Numbered from the stretch's first letter, positions 1 through 7,374 are shown. The stretch: DNA of 8,213 bases from Wenzhouxiangella sp. (GCA_021767625.1 JAASTB010000083.1:1-8213); one strand, 5' to 3'. Program-made: numbers and translations. Notes: generated by a model from the letters alone, not told the origin.

Positions 1-147
1 CGACCCAACAGTCGGGCCTATGCGGCGCTCGGCCGCGTTCTCGATCGTGCGGGCAAGCTCGAAGCCGCTGCGCAGTGCTATCGCAATGCCCTGCGCCTGC
101 GCGACGGGCGCGGCGCCGAGCCCCTACCTCCGCCCGCGGTGGAATGA
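1..147 (+). CDS. C-terminal end of a TPR protein, probably HemY (partial)
   Basis: Frame 1 is open from the window edge to a TGA at 145-147, giving the last 48 residues of a protein that begins upstream. The stretch AYAALGRVLDRAGKLEAAAQ and the following CYRNALRL have the spacing of small and aromatic residues typical of a tetratricopeptide repeat helix pair. They are followed by a short proline-rich tail ending PPPAVE. HemY proteins of gammaproteobacteria (membrane-anchored TPR proteins linked to haem biosynthesis) end with such a TPR followed by a short disordered tail, so HemY is the best guess. Other TPR proteins cannot be excluded from 48 residues. Codon use is GC-rich at third positions, as expected of a real gene. 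It is followed after 3 bases by a GC hairpin and T-rich tract (probable terminator) and converges on egtD. Confidence 0.6.
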   Translation, partial: RPNSRAYAALGRVLDRAGKLEAAAQCYRNALRLRDGRGAEPLPPPAVE

Positions 148-150
148 CCT

Positions 151-209
151 GCGGCGGCTTCGCCGCCGCGCTCCTTGGTTCTTTGGTTTTTTGGTTTTTT
201 TGTTCGGCG
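151..209 (+). terminator. Probable intrinsic terminator of the upstream TPR gene
   Basis: An 8-bp all-GC stem (151-158 GCGGCGGC with 162-169 GCCGCCGC, loop TTC) begins 3 bases after the stop codon. It is followed by a T-rich stretch at 175-205, giving the classic shape of a Rho-independent terminator. The T tract is unusual: it is not a plain run but consists of 8-base units ending in TTGG (171-178, 179-186, 187-194, 195-202). Four bases (CTCC, if 170 is left unpaired) separate the stem from the first TTGG, so the tract is slightly displaced. Confidence 0.65.
171..202 (+). repeat. Tandem octamer tract, TTNNTTGG type (left copy)
   Basis: Four consecutive 8-base units on the plus strand: CTCCTTGG, TTCTTTGG, TTTTTTGG and TTTTTTTG, followed by TTCGGCG. 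The strict 8-base period and the repeated TTGG ending are visible directly. The tract forms the T-rich part of the terminator after the TPR gene and is mirrored by the minus-strand tract at 374-413. Confidence 0.75.
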
Positions 210-300
210 CATGTTGCGTTGAGGGCTTAGGCGAGGTTGGTGCCGCCGGACGGAGTGGGGGTCTCGACAAGTCAAAGTCGTTCCGGACGGCCTAACGCCC

Positions 301-326
301 GCGAAGTGTCGAGGCCTCCACTTCGC
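301..326. repeat. Perfect short inverted repeat (hairpin) inside the right copy
   Basis: GCGAAGTG (301-308) and CACTTCGC (319-326) are exact reverse complements, with the palindrome GAGGCCTC (311-318) between them. The 8-bp stem with its short interior could fold on either strand. It has no T tract and does not look like a terminator. The equivalent part of the left copy (about 250-275) lacks the matching arms, so the stem is not conserved between the two copies. No function can be assigned. Confidence 0.5.
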
Positions 327-373
327 CCTGTGGCACTAACCCCGCCCAGGCTCCCAACGCCCAAAACGCCGAA

Positions 374-413
374 CCAAAAAACCAAAGAACCAAAAAACCA
401 ACGAACCAACGAA
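374..413 (-). repeat. Tandem octamer tract, TTNNTTGG type (right copy)
   Basis: Read on the minus strand from 413 down to 374 there are five 8-base units: TTCGTTGG, TTCGTTGG, TTTTTTGG, TTCTTTGG and TTTTTTGG, followed by TTCGGCG. This is one unit longer than the left tract and faces it. It directly follows the hairpin at the end of egtD, so it serves as the T-rich part of that terminator. Confidence 0.75.
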
Positions 414-434
414 CGCGGCCGCATCAGCGGCCGC
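374..434 (-). terminator. Probable intrinsic terminator of the egtD end
   Basis: On the minus strand the stem GCGGCCGC (427-434) pairs with GCGGCCGC (415-422) around a 4-base loop, and the T-rich octamer tract (413-374) follows at once. The 5' half of the stem lies in the last codons and the stop of egtD, so the hairpin overlaps the coding end. With the opposite-facing hairpin at 151-169 it makes the gap a two-sided terminator region for converging transcripts. Confidence 0.65.
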
Positions 435-1374
435 TGATCAACCAGTGCATGGAGAACAGCCCGTCCGGGTCGAACCAGACTTTTTCCGAGCGCAGCCCGG
501 CCTTTTCGGCCAGGGACTCGAACGACGTCACCGAGTACTTGTGGCTGCTTTCGGTATGGATGGAATCTCCGGCGGCGAACTCGAAGGTTCGGCCGTCGAC
601 GACGATCCGGGTGGGATAGCGGGCGACGAGGTGCATCTCGATGCGTTCGAGCGATTCGTCGTAGCGCGCTTCGTGGGTGAAGGCCTCGGCGTCGATTTCG
701 GCGCCGAGTTCGCGGCGCATTCGCTCGAGGAGATTGCGGTTGAAGGCCGCGGTGATGCCGCCGGCGTCGTCGTATGCCGCGAGCAGCCGCTCGAGCGGCT
801 TGACCAGGTCGACGCCGATCAGCACGGCGCCCGATGGGGCGGCGATGCGGCGCAGGCGGTCGAGGAAGGCAACGGCATCGTCGTGCTCGAAGTTGCTGAT
901 GGTCGATCCCGGGAAGTAGACGACGCGCCGGCGGGCGGGCGGGTCGAGCTCCAGTGCTTCCGAGGCGATGGGCTGCGTGTAGTCGGCCTGGACGGGGCGG
1001 ATCTCGATGTCGGGGAATGCGGCTTCAAGGTCCCGCGTGGACTGGGCCAGGGCAGCGGCCGATATCTCGATCGGGGTATAGGCGCGCGGCGATTCGAGCC
1101 GGGCGAGGAGTTGTCGCGTCTTGATGCCGGCGCCCGAGCCCAGTTCGATGACGTGAGCGTCCGGGCCGATCATGGCCGCGATTTCGGGCAGGTGAGCTTC
1201 GTGGAGCGCCAGGTCGGCCCGCGTGACGTAGTATTCGGGTGTTTCGCAGATGCGCTCGAAGAGGTCCGAGCCCTTGGCATCGTAGAGATACTTGCAGGGA
1301 ATCGACGGCTGTTCGGCCGAAAGGCCGGCCAGCACGTCCTCGCGAAAGGCCTCGATCCGGGCAGTGTCGCTCAT
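424..1374 (-). CDS. egtD: L-histidine N-alpha-methyltransferase EgtD
   Basis: EgtD transfers three methyl groups from S-adenosylmethionine to the alpha-amino group of histidine, giving hercynine, the first step of ergothioneine synthesis in the cytoplasm. The 316-residue product has the usual family length. Visible signatures are KYLYDAKGSDLFE near residue 29, PEYYVTR near 46, the SAM-binding loop ELGSGAGIKT (77-86), the acidic PIEIS strand (101-105), YFPGSTISNF (153-162, with the Asn expected to contact histidine), DLVKP (189-193), AYDDAGG near 200 and the C-terminal ESSHKY (275-280), whose Glu and Ser match the substrate-binding pair known in mycobacterial EgtD. The ATG at 1374 overlaps the TGA of egtB as ATGA, and no clear Shine-Dalgarno precedes it, so translation is probably coupled to egtB. 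The open frame extends further upstream, but that part is antisense-free egtB sequence in another frame, so I reject the longer start. Confidence 0.96.
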   Translation of the reverse strand: MSDTARIEAFREDVLAGLSAEQPSIPCKYLYDAKGSDLFERICETPEYYVTRADLALHEAHLPEIAAMIGPDAHVIELGSGAGIKTRQLLARLESPRAYTPIEISAAALAQSTRDLEAAFPDIEIRPVQADYTQPIASEALELDPPARRRVVYFPGSTISNFEHDDAVAFLDRLRRIAAPSGAVLIGVDLVKPLERLLAAYDDAGGITAAFNRNLLERMRRELGAEIDAEAFTHEARYDESLERIEMHLVARYPTRIVVDGRTFEFAAGDSIHTESSHKYSVTSFESLAEKAGLRSEKVWFDPDGLFSMHWLISGR

Positions 1375-2717
1375 GCGCGGCGTGCAAGCCGAATTCCGCT
1401 GAATTGCCAGCGGTCGGGCGGATAGAAGAAATTGCGGTAGGTGGCCCGAATGTGCCCTCTCGGGGTGGCGCAACTGCCGCCGCGAAGCACCATCTGGTTG
1501 GCCATGAACTTTCCGTTGTATTCGCCCACGGCCCCGGGCGGCGCCTCGAAGCCGGGATAGGGTGCATAGCTCGAGGCCGTCCACTCCCAGACATTGCCGA
1601 ACATGGCGGCCGGCGACCCGGTGGGGGTACCGGTCACCGCGGCGGGGTGGAAGCGTTCGTCCTCGGCGAAGGGACCATTGCCGTTGGCGGACTCGGCGGC
1701 GATCTCCCACTCGGCTTCCGTCGGCAGGCGCCCGCCCGCCCACTGGGCGTAAGCGAAGGCCTCGTAGAAACTGACGTGGGCCAGGGTTTCCTGTTCGTCG
1801 ACCGGCCGCAGGCCGCCGAGCGTGTACTGCCACCACCGCCCGTCGTCGCCCTGTTGCCAGTACAGGGGGGCTCGAGTGCCCGTTTCCTGCATCCAGGCCC
1901 AGCCGTCGGACAACCAGAGATCAACGTTGCGGTAGCCGCCGTCTTCGATGAAGGCGATGAATTCGCCGCAGGTCACTGGACGCGAGGCGATCTCGAAGGC
2001 CTCGACGACTTCGCGGTGGCGCGGCAGCTCGTTGTCGAAGCAGTAGCGCCCGTCGTCGACGGCGCCGATTTCGGCGATGCGCTCCTCGTAGCCGATCCAG
2101 CGAAGCTCAGCGGCCGGCTGTCGCGCCGCCGGCGGAAGATCCGTCCAGGCCGGATGAAGCGGGTTGAACGAGAAGCCATGCTTGAGGTCGGTGGCAATCA
2201 GTTCCTGGTGCTGTTGTTCATGGTTGAGCCCGAGCCGAACGATTGCAGCCAGCTCGATCCAGCGCTTGCCCGGCGCGCGCTCGATCAATTCCATGATGGC
2301 CTGGTCCACGACGCTGCGATATCGGCCGACTTCCTCGACATCGGGGCGCGAGATCAGGCCGCGCTGCGGCCTAGGATACTGTTCACCCACGCCGTTGTAG
2401 TAGGAGTTGAACAGGTAGGCCCAGGTGGGGTCAATCTCCCGCCAGGCGGGGTCATAGGGCTTGAGGACGAACGTTTCGAAGAACCAGGTCGTGTGCGCCC
2501 GGTGCCACTTGACCGGGCTGGCGCCGGCCATCGACTGGATATTCTGGTCTTCCGCCGTCAGCCCGGCGGCCAGGCGTTCAGTGGCGGCTCGGACGGCGCG
2601 GAAGTCGCTGAGTAGCTGTTCGCGCGAAATCTCCTCGACGGCCAACTCGTTGCACGCGGGAGCCGGCTCGGCAAGAGTTGCCGGTTCGGCGTTCCGTTGC
2701 GCTCCCGCGTCGTTCAT
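1371..2717 (-). CDS. egtB: Ergothioneine sulfoxide synthase EgtB
   Basis: EgtB is a non-haem iron enzyme that uses oxygen to join hercynine to a thiol donor, forming the C-S bond of ergothioneine. The 448-residue protein has two domains. An N-terminal DinB-like domain (about 33-180) carries KWHRAHTTWFFE (70-81) and NHEQQHQEL (165-173). His75, His166 and His170 are the expected iron ligands. A C-terminal formylglycine-generating-enzyme-like domain (about 240-446) carries GRLPTEAEWE (329-338), GNVWEWT (374-380), RGGSCATP (412-419), RNFFYPP (428-434) and GIRLA (441-445). The motif FNSYYNGVG (103-111) has the tyrosine pair I associate with type II EgtBs that accept free cysteine; that assignment is inference. 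The ATG at 2717 shares one base with the pilR stop (TGATG). No strong Shine-Dalgarno is seen, so coupling to pilR is likely. No egtA, egtC or egtE is present in the window. Confidence 0.95.
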   Translation of the reverse strand: MNDAGAQRNAEPATLAEPAPACNELAVEEISREQLLSDFRAVRAATERLAAGLTAEDQNIQSMAGASPVKWHRAHTTWFFETFVLKPYDPAWREIDPTWAYLFNSYYNGVGEQYPRPQRGLISRPDVEEVGRYRSVVDQAIMELIERAPGKRWIELAAIVRLGLNHEQQHQELIATDLKHGFSFNPLHPAWTDLPPAARQPAAELRWIGYEERIAEIGAVDDGRYCFDNELPRHREVVEAFEIASRPVTCGEFIAFIEDGGYRNVDLWLSDGWAWMQETGTRAPLYWQQGDDGRWWQYTLGGLRPVDEQETLAHVSFYEAFAYAQWAGGRLPTEAEWEIAAESANGNGPFAEDERFHPAAVTGTPTGSPAAMFGNVWEWTASSYAPYPGFEAPPGAVGEYNGKFMANQMVLRGGSCATPRGHIRATYRNFFYPPDRWQFSGIRLARRA

Positions 2718-4159
2718 CAGTCGATATCGTACTTCTTGAGTTTGTAGCGCAGAGACCTGAACGAAATGCCCAGCTGCCGGGCGGCCTCGGTCTTGTTGTA
2801 CTTGGCTTCCACCAACGCCTTCTCGAGGATTCGTCTTTCGATGTCTTCCATGTAGTCGTCCAGGCTACGGTCCTCGGGCGGGCTGACGTCGACATTGTCC
2901 TCGTCTAGCATGCCCTGCTCGATGTTGAGATCCTCGACGCTGATCTCGTCGCCTTCGCACATGGTGACGGCGCGCTGGAGGATGTTGACCAACTCACGCA
3001 CGTTACCCGAGAACCTGTGATTCTGGAGTGCATCCATGGCCGCGGTGCTGAGTTTGCGCGGCGGTTCTCCCCATTGCTCGCCGATCACGCCCAGGAAGTG
3101 CTCGGCCAGCAGCCGGATGTCGCCGCGGCGATCGCGCAGGCTGGGCATGGGCAGGTCGATCACGTTGAGTCGGTAGTAGAGGTCGTTGCGGAACTCGCCC
3201 GACTCCACCAGCGGTTTGAGCGCCTTGTGCGTGGCCGACAGGATTCGCACGTCGATCTTGATCTCCTCGCGTCCGCCGATCGGGCGCACCGTTTTCTCCT
3301 GGATGACGCGCAGCAGCTTGACCTGCATGTTCAGCGGCAGGTCGGCGACCTCGTCGAGGAAAAGCGTGCCACCGTTGGCGGCCTGGAAGAGGCCTTCCTT
3401 GTCCGCGTCGGCGCCGGTGAAACTGCCTTTCATGTGGCCGAAGAACTCGCTTTCCATCAGCTCCGACGGAATGGCGCCGCAGTTGACCGCCACGAAAGGT
3501 TGCTCGGCTCGCGGGCCCAGGTCGTGGATCAGCTGGGCGGCGAGTTCCTTGCCGGTGCCGGATTCGCCGCTGATCAGCACGGGGGCCTGGCTGCGGGCCA
3601 GCTTGGTGATCGTCTGGCGAACCCGGTCCATGGCTTGCGAGCGGCCTACCAGGCGCTGCCTCAAGAGGCTCTCGCCGCCGGGGGTTCCGGCCGACACATC
3701 GGCCTCTGACTCGGCATCGGCCTTGCGCCTGGCCTCGGGCTTCTCCTTGCCGGCTTCCGGCTTGGCGGGGGCCATTTCGGCGTCGTCCTGGCGCAGCTTG
3801 ATCGCGGTGCGCACCATGTTGCGCAAGACTTCGAGGTCGACGGGCTTGGACACGAAATCGAAGGCGCCGTACTTCAGCGCGGTCACCGCGTCGTCGACCT
3901 TGCCGTAGGCGGTGATCATCGCTACCGGCATGTGCGGGTAGTCGCGCGAGATTTCCTTGATCAGGCTCAGACCGTTGCCGTCGGGCAGCCGCATGTCGGT
4001 CAGGCAGAAGGCGTAGTCGGTGCCGTTGGCCAGCAGGCGGCGGGCGGTCGAGAGATCCTCGGCGGTCTCGACGTCCAGTCCCATGCGGGTCAGCGTCATG
4101 TCGAGCAGTTCCCGCAGGTCCGGCTCATCGTCCACCACCAAAGCGCGCATTTCGCTCAT
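2717..4159 (-). CDS. pilR: PilR, sigma-54-dependent NtrC-family response regulator
   Basis: PilR activates sigma-54 transcription, classically of the major pilin gene, when phosphorylated by PilS. From the chosen start it has 480 residues. The receiver domain (4-120) has the acidic pair DDE (10-12), phosphoacceptor Asp55 in CLTDMRLPDG, the MITAYG strand (81-86) and Lys105. A charged Ala/Glu/Lys-rich linker covers about 122-165. The AAA+ domain (about 170-400) has Walker A GESGTGKE (198-205), the sigma-54 loop GSFTGA (245-250) and Walker B GTLFLDE (264-270). A Fis-type helix-turn-helix ends the protein (NKTEAARQLGISFRSLRYKL, about 455-474), very PilR-like. An ATG two codons upstream (4163-4165) directly abuts the GAGG, so I prefer 4157-4159 with a 6-base spacing. 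The gene lies 32 bases after pilS and overlaps egtB by one base. Confidence 0.94.
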   Translation of the reverse strand: MSEMRALVVDDEPDLRELLDMTLTRMGLDVETAEDLSTARRLLANGTDYAFCLTDMRLPDGNGLSLIKEISRDYPHMPVAMITAYGKVDDAVTALKYGAFDFVSKPVDLEVLRNMVRTAIKLRQDDAEMAPAKPEAGKEKPEARRKADAESEADVSAGTPGGESLLRQRLVGRSQAMDRVRQTITKLARSQAPVLISGESGTGKELAAQLIHDLGPRAEQPFVAVNCGAIPSELMESEFFGHMKGSFTGADADKEGLFQAANGGTLFLDEVADLPLNMQVKLLRVIQEKTVRPIGGREEIKIDVRILSATHKALKPLVESGEFRNDLYYRLNVIDLPMPSLRDRRGDIRLLAEHFLGVIGEQWGEPPRKLSTAAMDALQNHRFSGNVRELVNILQRAVTMCEGDEISVEDLNIEQGMLDEDNVDVSPPEDRSLDDYMEDIERRILEKALVEAKYNKTEAARQLGISFRSLRYKLKKYDID

Positions 4160-4165
4160 TGCCAT

Positions 4166-4169
4166 CCTC
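4166..4169 (-). promoter_or_regulatory. Shine-Dalgarno GAGG that decides the pilR start
   Basis: GAGG on the minus strand lies 6 bases before the ATG at 4159-4157 but directly touches the ATG at 4165-4163. Only the downstream ATG has a workable spacing, so the pilR product should begin MSEMRALVV. Confidence 0.55.
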
Positions 4170-4191
4170 GAGTTTCAGCTTTCAGTCGAAT

Positions 4192-5844
4192 TCAGCCCGC
4201 GGCCCGCTTCGCTCGCGTCGGCTGTTTGCTGATCCGGCCGGCCACTTCCCCCGATTCCGGTCGTCGCAGCAGGATTCGGAAGCAGGCGCCGCTGTTGGGC
4301 ACCTGGACGTACTCAAGCGGCGCCTGGTTGGCGTCGCAGAGCTGCCTGGCCAGGTAAAGGCCGAGGCCGGACCCCTGCTTGTGCGTCGTGAAGAAGGGCT
4401 CGAATACTTGCGAGCGCTTCTCCAGCGGTATGCCGGGCCCATTGTCGATGATGTCCAGCGCGATTTCACGATGGCCGCGGATCGGGCTCACGCGCAACGT
4501 GATGACCACTTCCTGCTCTTCCGTGCGCGCGTGCTTGAGCGCGTTCTCCATCAGGTTCCAAACCGCCTGGCTGAGCTGACTGGCGTCGATCAGCACCATG
4601 ATGGCCGCCGATGGCACTTCAAGCCGGACCCGGTTGGAGTCGAGCTTGTGGTAGCGGCGAAAGTCGCCGGCCAGCTTGCGGATCCAGCTGATCAGGTTGA
4701 CCGATTCGATGCGGGCCCGCTCGCGACGCGAGAGCTTGAGCACGTTTTCGACGATGTCGTTCATGCGCGCGGCGTGGTTGAGCATCATGCCGACGAGCTT
4801 GCGATCGGCCTTGTTGAGATCTTCGGACTCGTTGATGAGCTGTGCCGCGTGGCTGAGCGCGCCCAGCGGGTTCCTGATTTCGTGGGCGATGCTCGCCGAC
4901 AGCCGGGCCAGGGAGGCCTGGGCCAGGTCGCGGGCGCGCCGGCTGACCACGGAGGTGTCCTCGAGGAAGATCAGCGTGGCTTCGGTTTCGTTCACGCCCG
5001 GCATCGTCAGCATGGTCGGAACGACCGCCGACTGGGTCGACTGCAGCAGCAGTCCCTCGTCCTCGGTCTTGCCGGTCTTGCGCCAGCGCTCGAGCCGCTC
5101 GGCGAGCGGCGGCGCGATCGTGCGCAGGTTGCGGTCGTTGACGGGGGGGTTGCCCAGCAGGTACCAGGCCGCTTCGTTCATTTGACGGATCCGGTCCTGG
5201 GAGTCCACCACCAGCACGCCCGAGCGCAGCTTGTGGATGATGAGTTCGTTGATGTGGCCGAGGTTGGCCAGGTCGAGCCCCCGCCGTTCGGCAAGCAGCT
5301 TGTACTCGCGGCCCCAGCGGCCAAGCAGGGAGGCGCCGATGGCAATGCCGAAAGCGCCCACCCCGTAGAGGGCCGCCTGGAACAGAGACCGCGCCTCCAG
5401 CGCGCCACGCTGGTTCAGCCAGGCGTCCAGCAGCAGGCCCAGCGTCACGAGCGATGCGAACAAGAGAGTGGTGCGCAGGTCGAGGATCAGGCCGGCGATG
5501 CCGACGGTAAACAGAAGCAGGATGACCAGGGCGCTCTCGATGCCGCCGAAAGCGTGCAGGATCAACCCGATCAGGATCAGGTCGCTGGCAAGCGAAAAGG
5601 AGGCCAGTTCCGAGACGTCGATGCTGCGCCGAAGGTGAAAGACGAGGAAACCGATTGCGCTGCCGGCGTAGGTCAGCGCGGCCGCCTGCGCGAGAAAGAT
5701 GCGATAACCCTGAATATCCGCCGCCAGCGGGCTGAATACTGCGATCAGCGCGGCGATCGAGACCAGCACCCGAAACGCATTCAGGTAGTGCAGGGCGCGC
5801 CCGACCACCTCCTCGTCGGCTACCAGCGTGCCGAATGTCTTCAA
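4192..5844 (-). CDS. pilS: PilS, membrane sensor histidine kinase of the PilS/PilR system
   Basis: PilS senses pilin state in the inner membrane and phosphorylates or dephosphorylates PilR. From a TTG start the product is 550 residues, close to the roughly 530 of Pseudomonas PilS. The N-terminal third is hydrophobic, with about six membrane segments (near 22-40, 50-69, 86-98, 103-121, 125-140, 154-174). The linker motif LGHINELIIHKLRSGVLVVD (195-214) opens a PAS-like domain that is characteristic of PilS. The kinase core shows the H box SIAHEIRNPLGAL with His321, N box NLMENALKH (430-438), G1 DNGPGIP (467-473), F box FEPFFTT (481-487) and G2 GSGLGLYLA (491-499). The start is chosen because AGGAG lies 8 bases before the TTG. 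A second TTG ten codons upstream has no such site. It is the first gene of the minus-strand block, diverging from sucC. Confidence 0.93.
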   Translation of the reverse strand: MKTFGTLVADEEVVGRALHYLNAFRVLVSIAALIAVFSPLAADIQGYRIFLAQAAALTYAGSAIGFLVFHLRRSIDVSELASFSLASDLILIGLILHAFGGIESALVILLLFTVGIAGLILDLRTTLLFASLVTLGLLLDAWLNQRGALEARSLFQAALYGVGAFGIAIGASLLGRWGREYKLLAERRGLDLANLGHINELIIHKLRSGVLVVDSQDRIRQMNEAAWYLLGNPPVNDRNLRTIAPPLAERLERWRKTGKTEDEGLLLQSTQSAVVPTMLTMPGVNETEATLIFLEDTSVVSRRARDLAQASLARLSASIAHEIRNPLGALSHAAQLINESEDLNKADRKLVGMMLNHAARMNDIVENVLKLSRRERARIESVNLISWIRKLAGDFRRYHKLDSNRVRLEVPSAAIMVLIDASQLSQAVWNLMENALKHARTEEQEVVITLRVSPIRGHREIALDIIDNGPGIPLEKRSQVFEPFFTTHKQGSGLGLYLARQLCDANQAPLEYVQVPNSGACFRILLRRPESGEVAGRISKQPTRAKRAAG

Positions 5845-5852
5845 GCTTCGAT

Positions 5853-5857
5853 CTCCT
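5853..5857 (-). promoter_or_regulatory. Shine-Dalgarno AGGAG for the pilS TTG start
   Basis: AGGAG on the minus strand is 8 bases before TTG (5844-5842). No ATG or GTG in this frame lies near the start of similarity (the region MKTFGTLVADEE), so a rare TTG initiation codon is the best-supported choice. Confidence 0.6.
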
Positions 5858-5936
5858 GGTCTCGTGCCGTTCAAGGTCGTGAATGCCGCCGACGTGGACG
5901 TCTTGCTGCGTCCTTACGCGGGCCTTCCTGCCGACG

Positions 5937-5942
5937 AGTATA
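5937..5942 (-). promoter_or_regulatory. Possible -10 element for pilS
   Basis: TATACT on the minus strand matches a sigma-70 -10 box at five of six positions and lies about 93 bases before the pilS start. No good -35 hexamer is found at 16-18 bases (the best are GGTGCA and CGGTGC). Because the sequence is palindromic (AGTATACT) it offers a -10-like box on both strands. This is a weak candidate only. Confidence 0.2.
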
Positions 5943-6081
5943 CTACCCCCTCAAGCGCTGCACCGACACCCCGGCGGGTGCCGGGAGGCCCGCGTTCGTC
6001 GCCGCCCGGCCGCTGGCGGTCTCGCTCGGCGACGTGGAACGGTCCGAGCCGCCCCGACGGGCCCGCCCAACGGGGCGCGGT

Positions 6082-6110
6082 TTGATAAATGGGCCGGCTT
6101 GTTCCAGAAT
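6082..6110 (+). promoter_or_regulatory. Candidate sigma-70 promoter for sucCD
   Basis: TTGATA (6082-6087) and CAGAAT (6105-6110) are separated by 17 bases. This gives five of six matches to the -35 consensus and four of six to the -10. Transcription would begin near 6117 and leave a leader of about 83 bases before sucC. It is the best promoter-like pair in this otherwise GC-rich region. Confidence 0.4.
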
Positions 6111-6111
6111 A

Positions 6112-6156
6112 CGCCGGTTTCGGCGAGGCCGGCCAGCGGGTCGCGCGCCGATTTTT
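6112..6156 (+). promoter_or_regulatory. Possible leader hairpins (attenuator-like) before sucC
   Basis: CGCCG (6112-6116) can pair with CGGCG (6121-6125). Alternatively TCGGCG (6120-6125) can pair with CGCCGA (6146-6151), which is followed directly by five Ts (6152-6156). The two stems share CGGCG and exclude each other, as in an attenuator. The stems are short, the region is GC-rich and such pairings arise by chance, so this is weak evidence. Confidence 0.2.
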
Positions 6157-6199
6157 CCGGATCGAATCAATCCAATCATCACCAACGGGTTTTCCAAGC

Positions 6200-7363
<1,164 letters not shown>

Positions 7364-7374
7364 AGGAATTAGCA

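Larger units (their letters stand above)
171..405. repeat. Imperfect inverted repeat filling the convergent intergenic gap
   Basis: Positions 171-268 and the reverse complement of 308-405 align without gaps about a centre at 288. By hand count 76 of 98 positions are identical (49/66 in 203-268 against 308-373, 27/32 in the T-rich part), and many differences are transitions. Shared landmarks are TTCGGCG (203-209; complement at 367-373), GTTNGTGCC (235-243; complement at 333-341), GNAGTGG, and GYCTCGAC (261-268; complement at 308-315). The central 39 bases (269-307) match poorly. No reading frame with coding character crosses the region. It looks like two diverged copies of one extragenic element in head-to-head orientation, each beginning just inside a terminator hairpin. 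No transposase or target-site duplication is visible. Confidence 0.75.
5845..6199. other. Divergent control region between pilS and sucC
   Basis: These 355 bases separate two outward-reading genes and should hold both promoters. Short open frames here lack ribosome sites and recognisable content and I do not call them. Visible elements are the perfect palindrome GACGTGGACGTC (5891-5902, 5-base arms), the palindrome AGTATACT (5937-5944), which is the most AT-rich spot on the pilS side, a GC-rich stretch at about 5965-6080, and the sucC promoter and leader described separately. No sigma-54 -24/-12 element was seen. Confidence 0.6.

Noticed and set aside
289..341. Integron attC-like site (GCCTAAC at 290-296 near CACTAAC at 334-340)
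   Set aside because: No matching GTTRRRY partner at the right spacing, no integrase and no cassette structure. The similarity is a short chance match within the inverted repeat.
171..405. MITE or insertion-sequence remnant
   Set aside because: The inverted arms lie inside gene terminators and no target-site duplication or transposase trace is visible. I keep it as an unnamed repeat instead.
171..413. CRISPR or direct-repeat array
   Set aside because: The 8-base units are adjacent with no spacers and far too short for CRISPR repeats.
20..437. Short open frames across the convergent gap, including one with a lysine/asparagine/glutamine-rich repeat peptide
   Set aside because: The repetitive peptide is just the translated TTNNTTGG tract; there is no ribosome site and the frames overlap the terminator hairpins.
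1239..2615. 458-codon plus-strand frame opposite egtB, and similar long frames opposite egtD, pilR and sucC
   Set aside because: These are antisense shadows of well-recognised proteins, without ribosome sites or family motifs.
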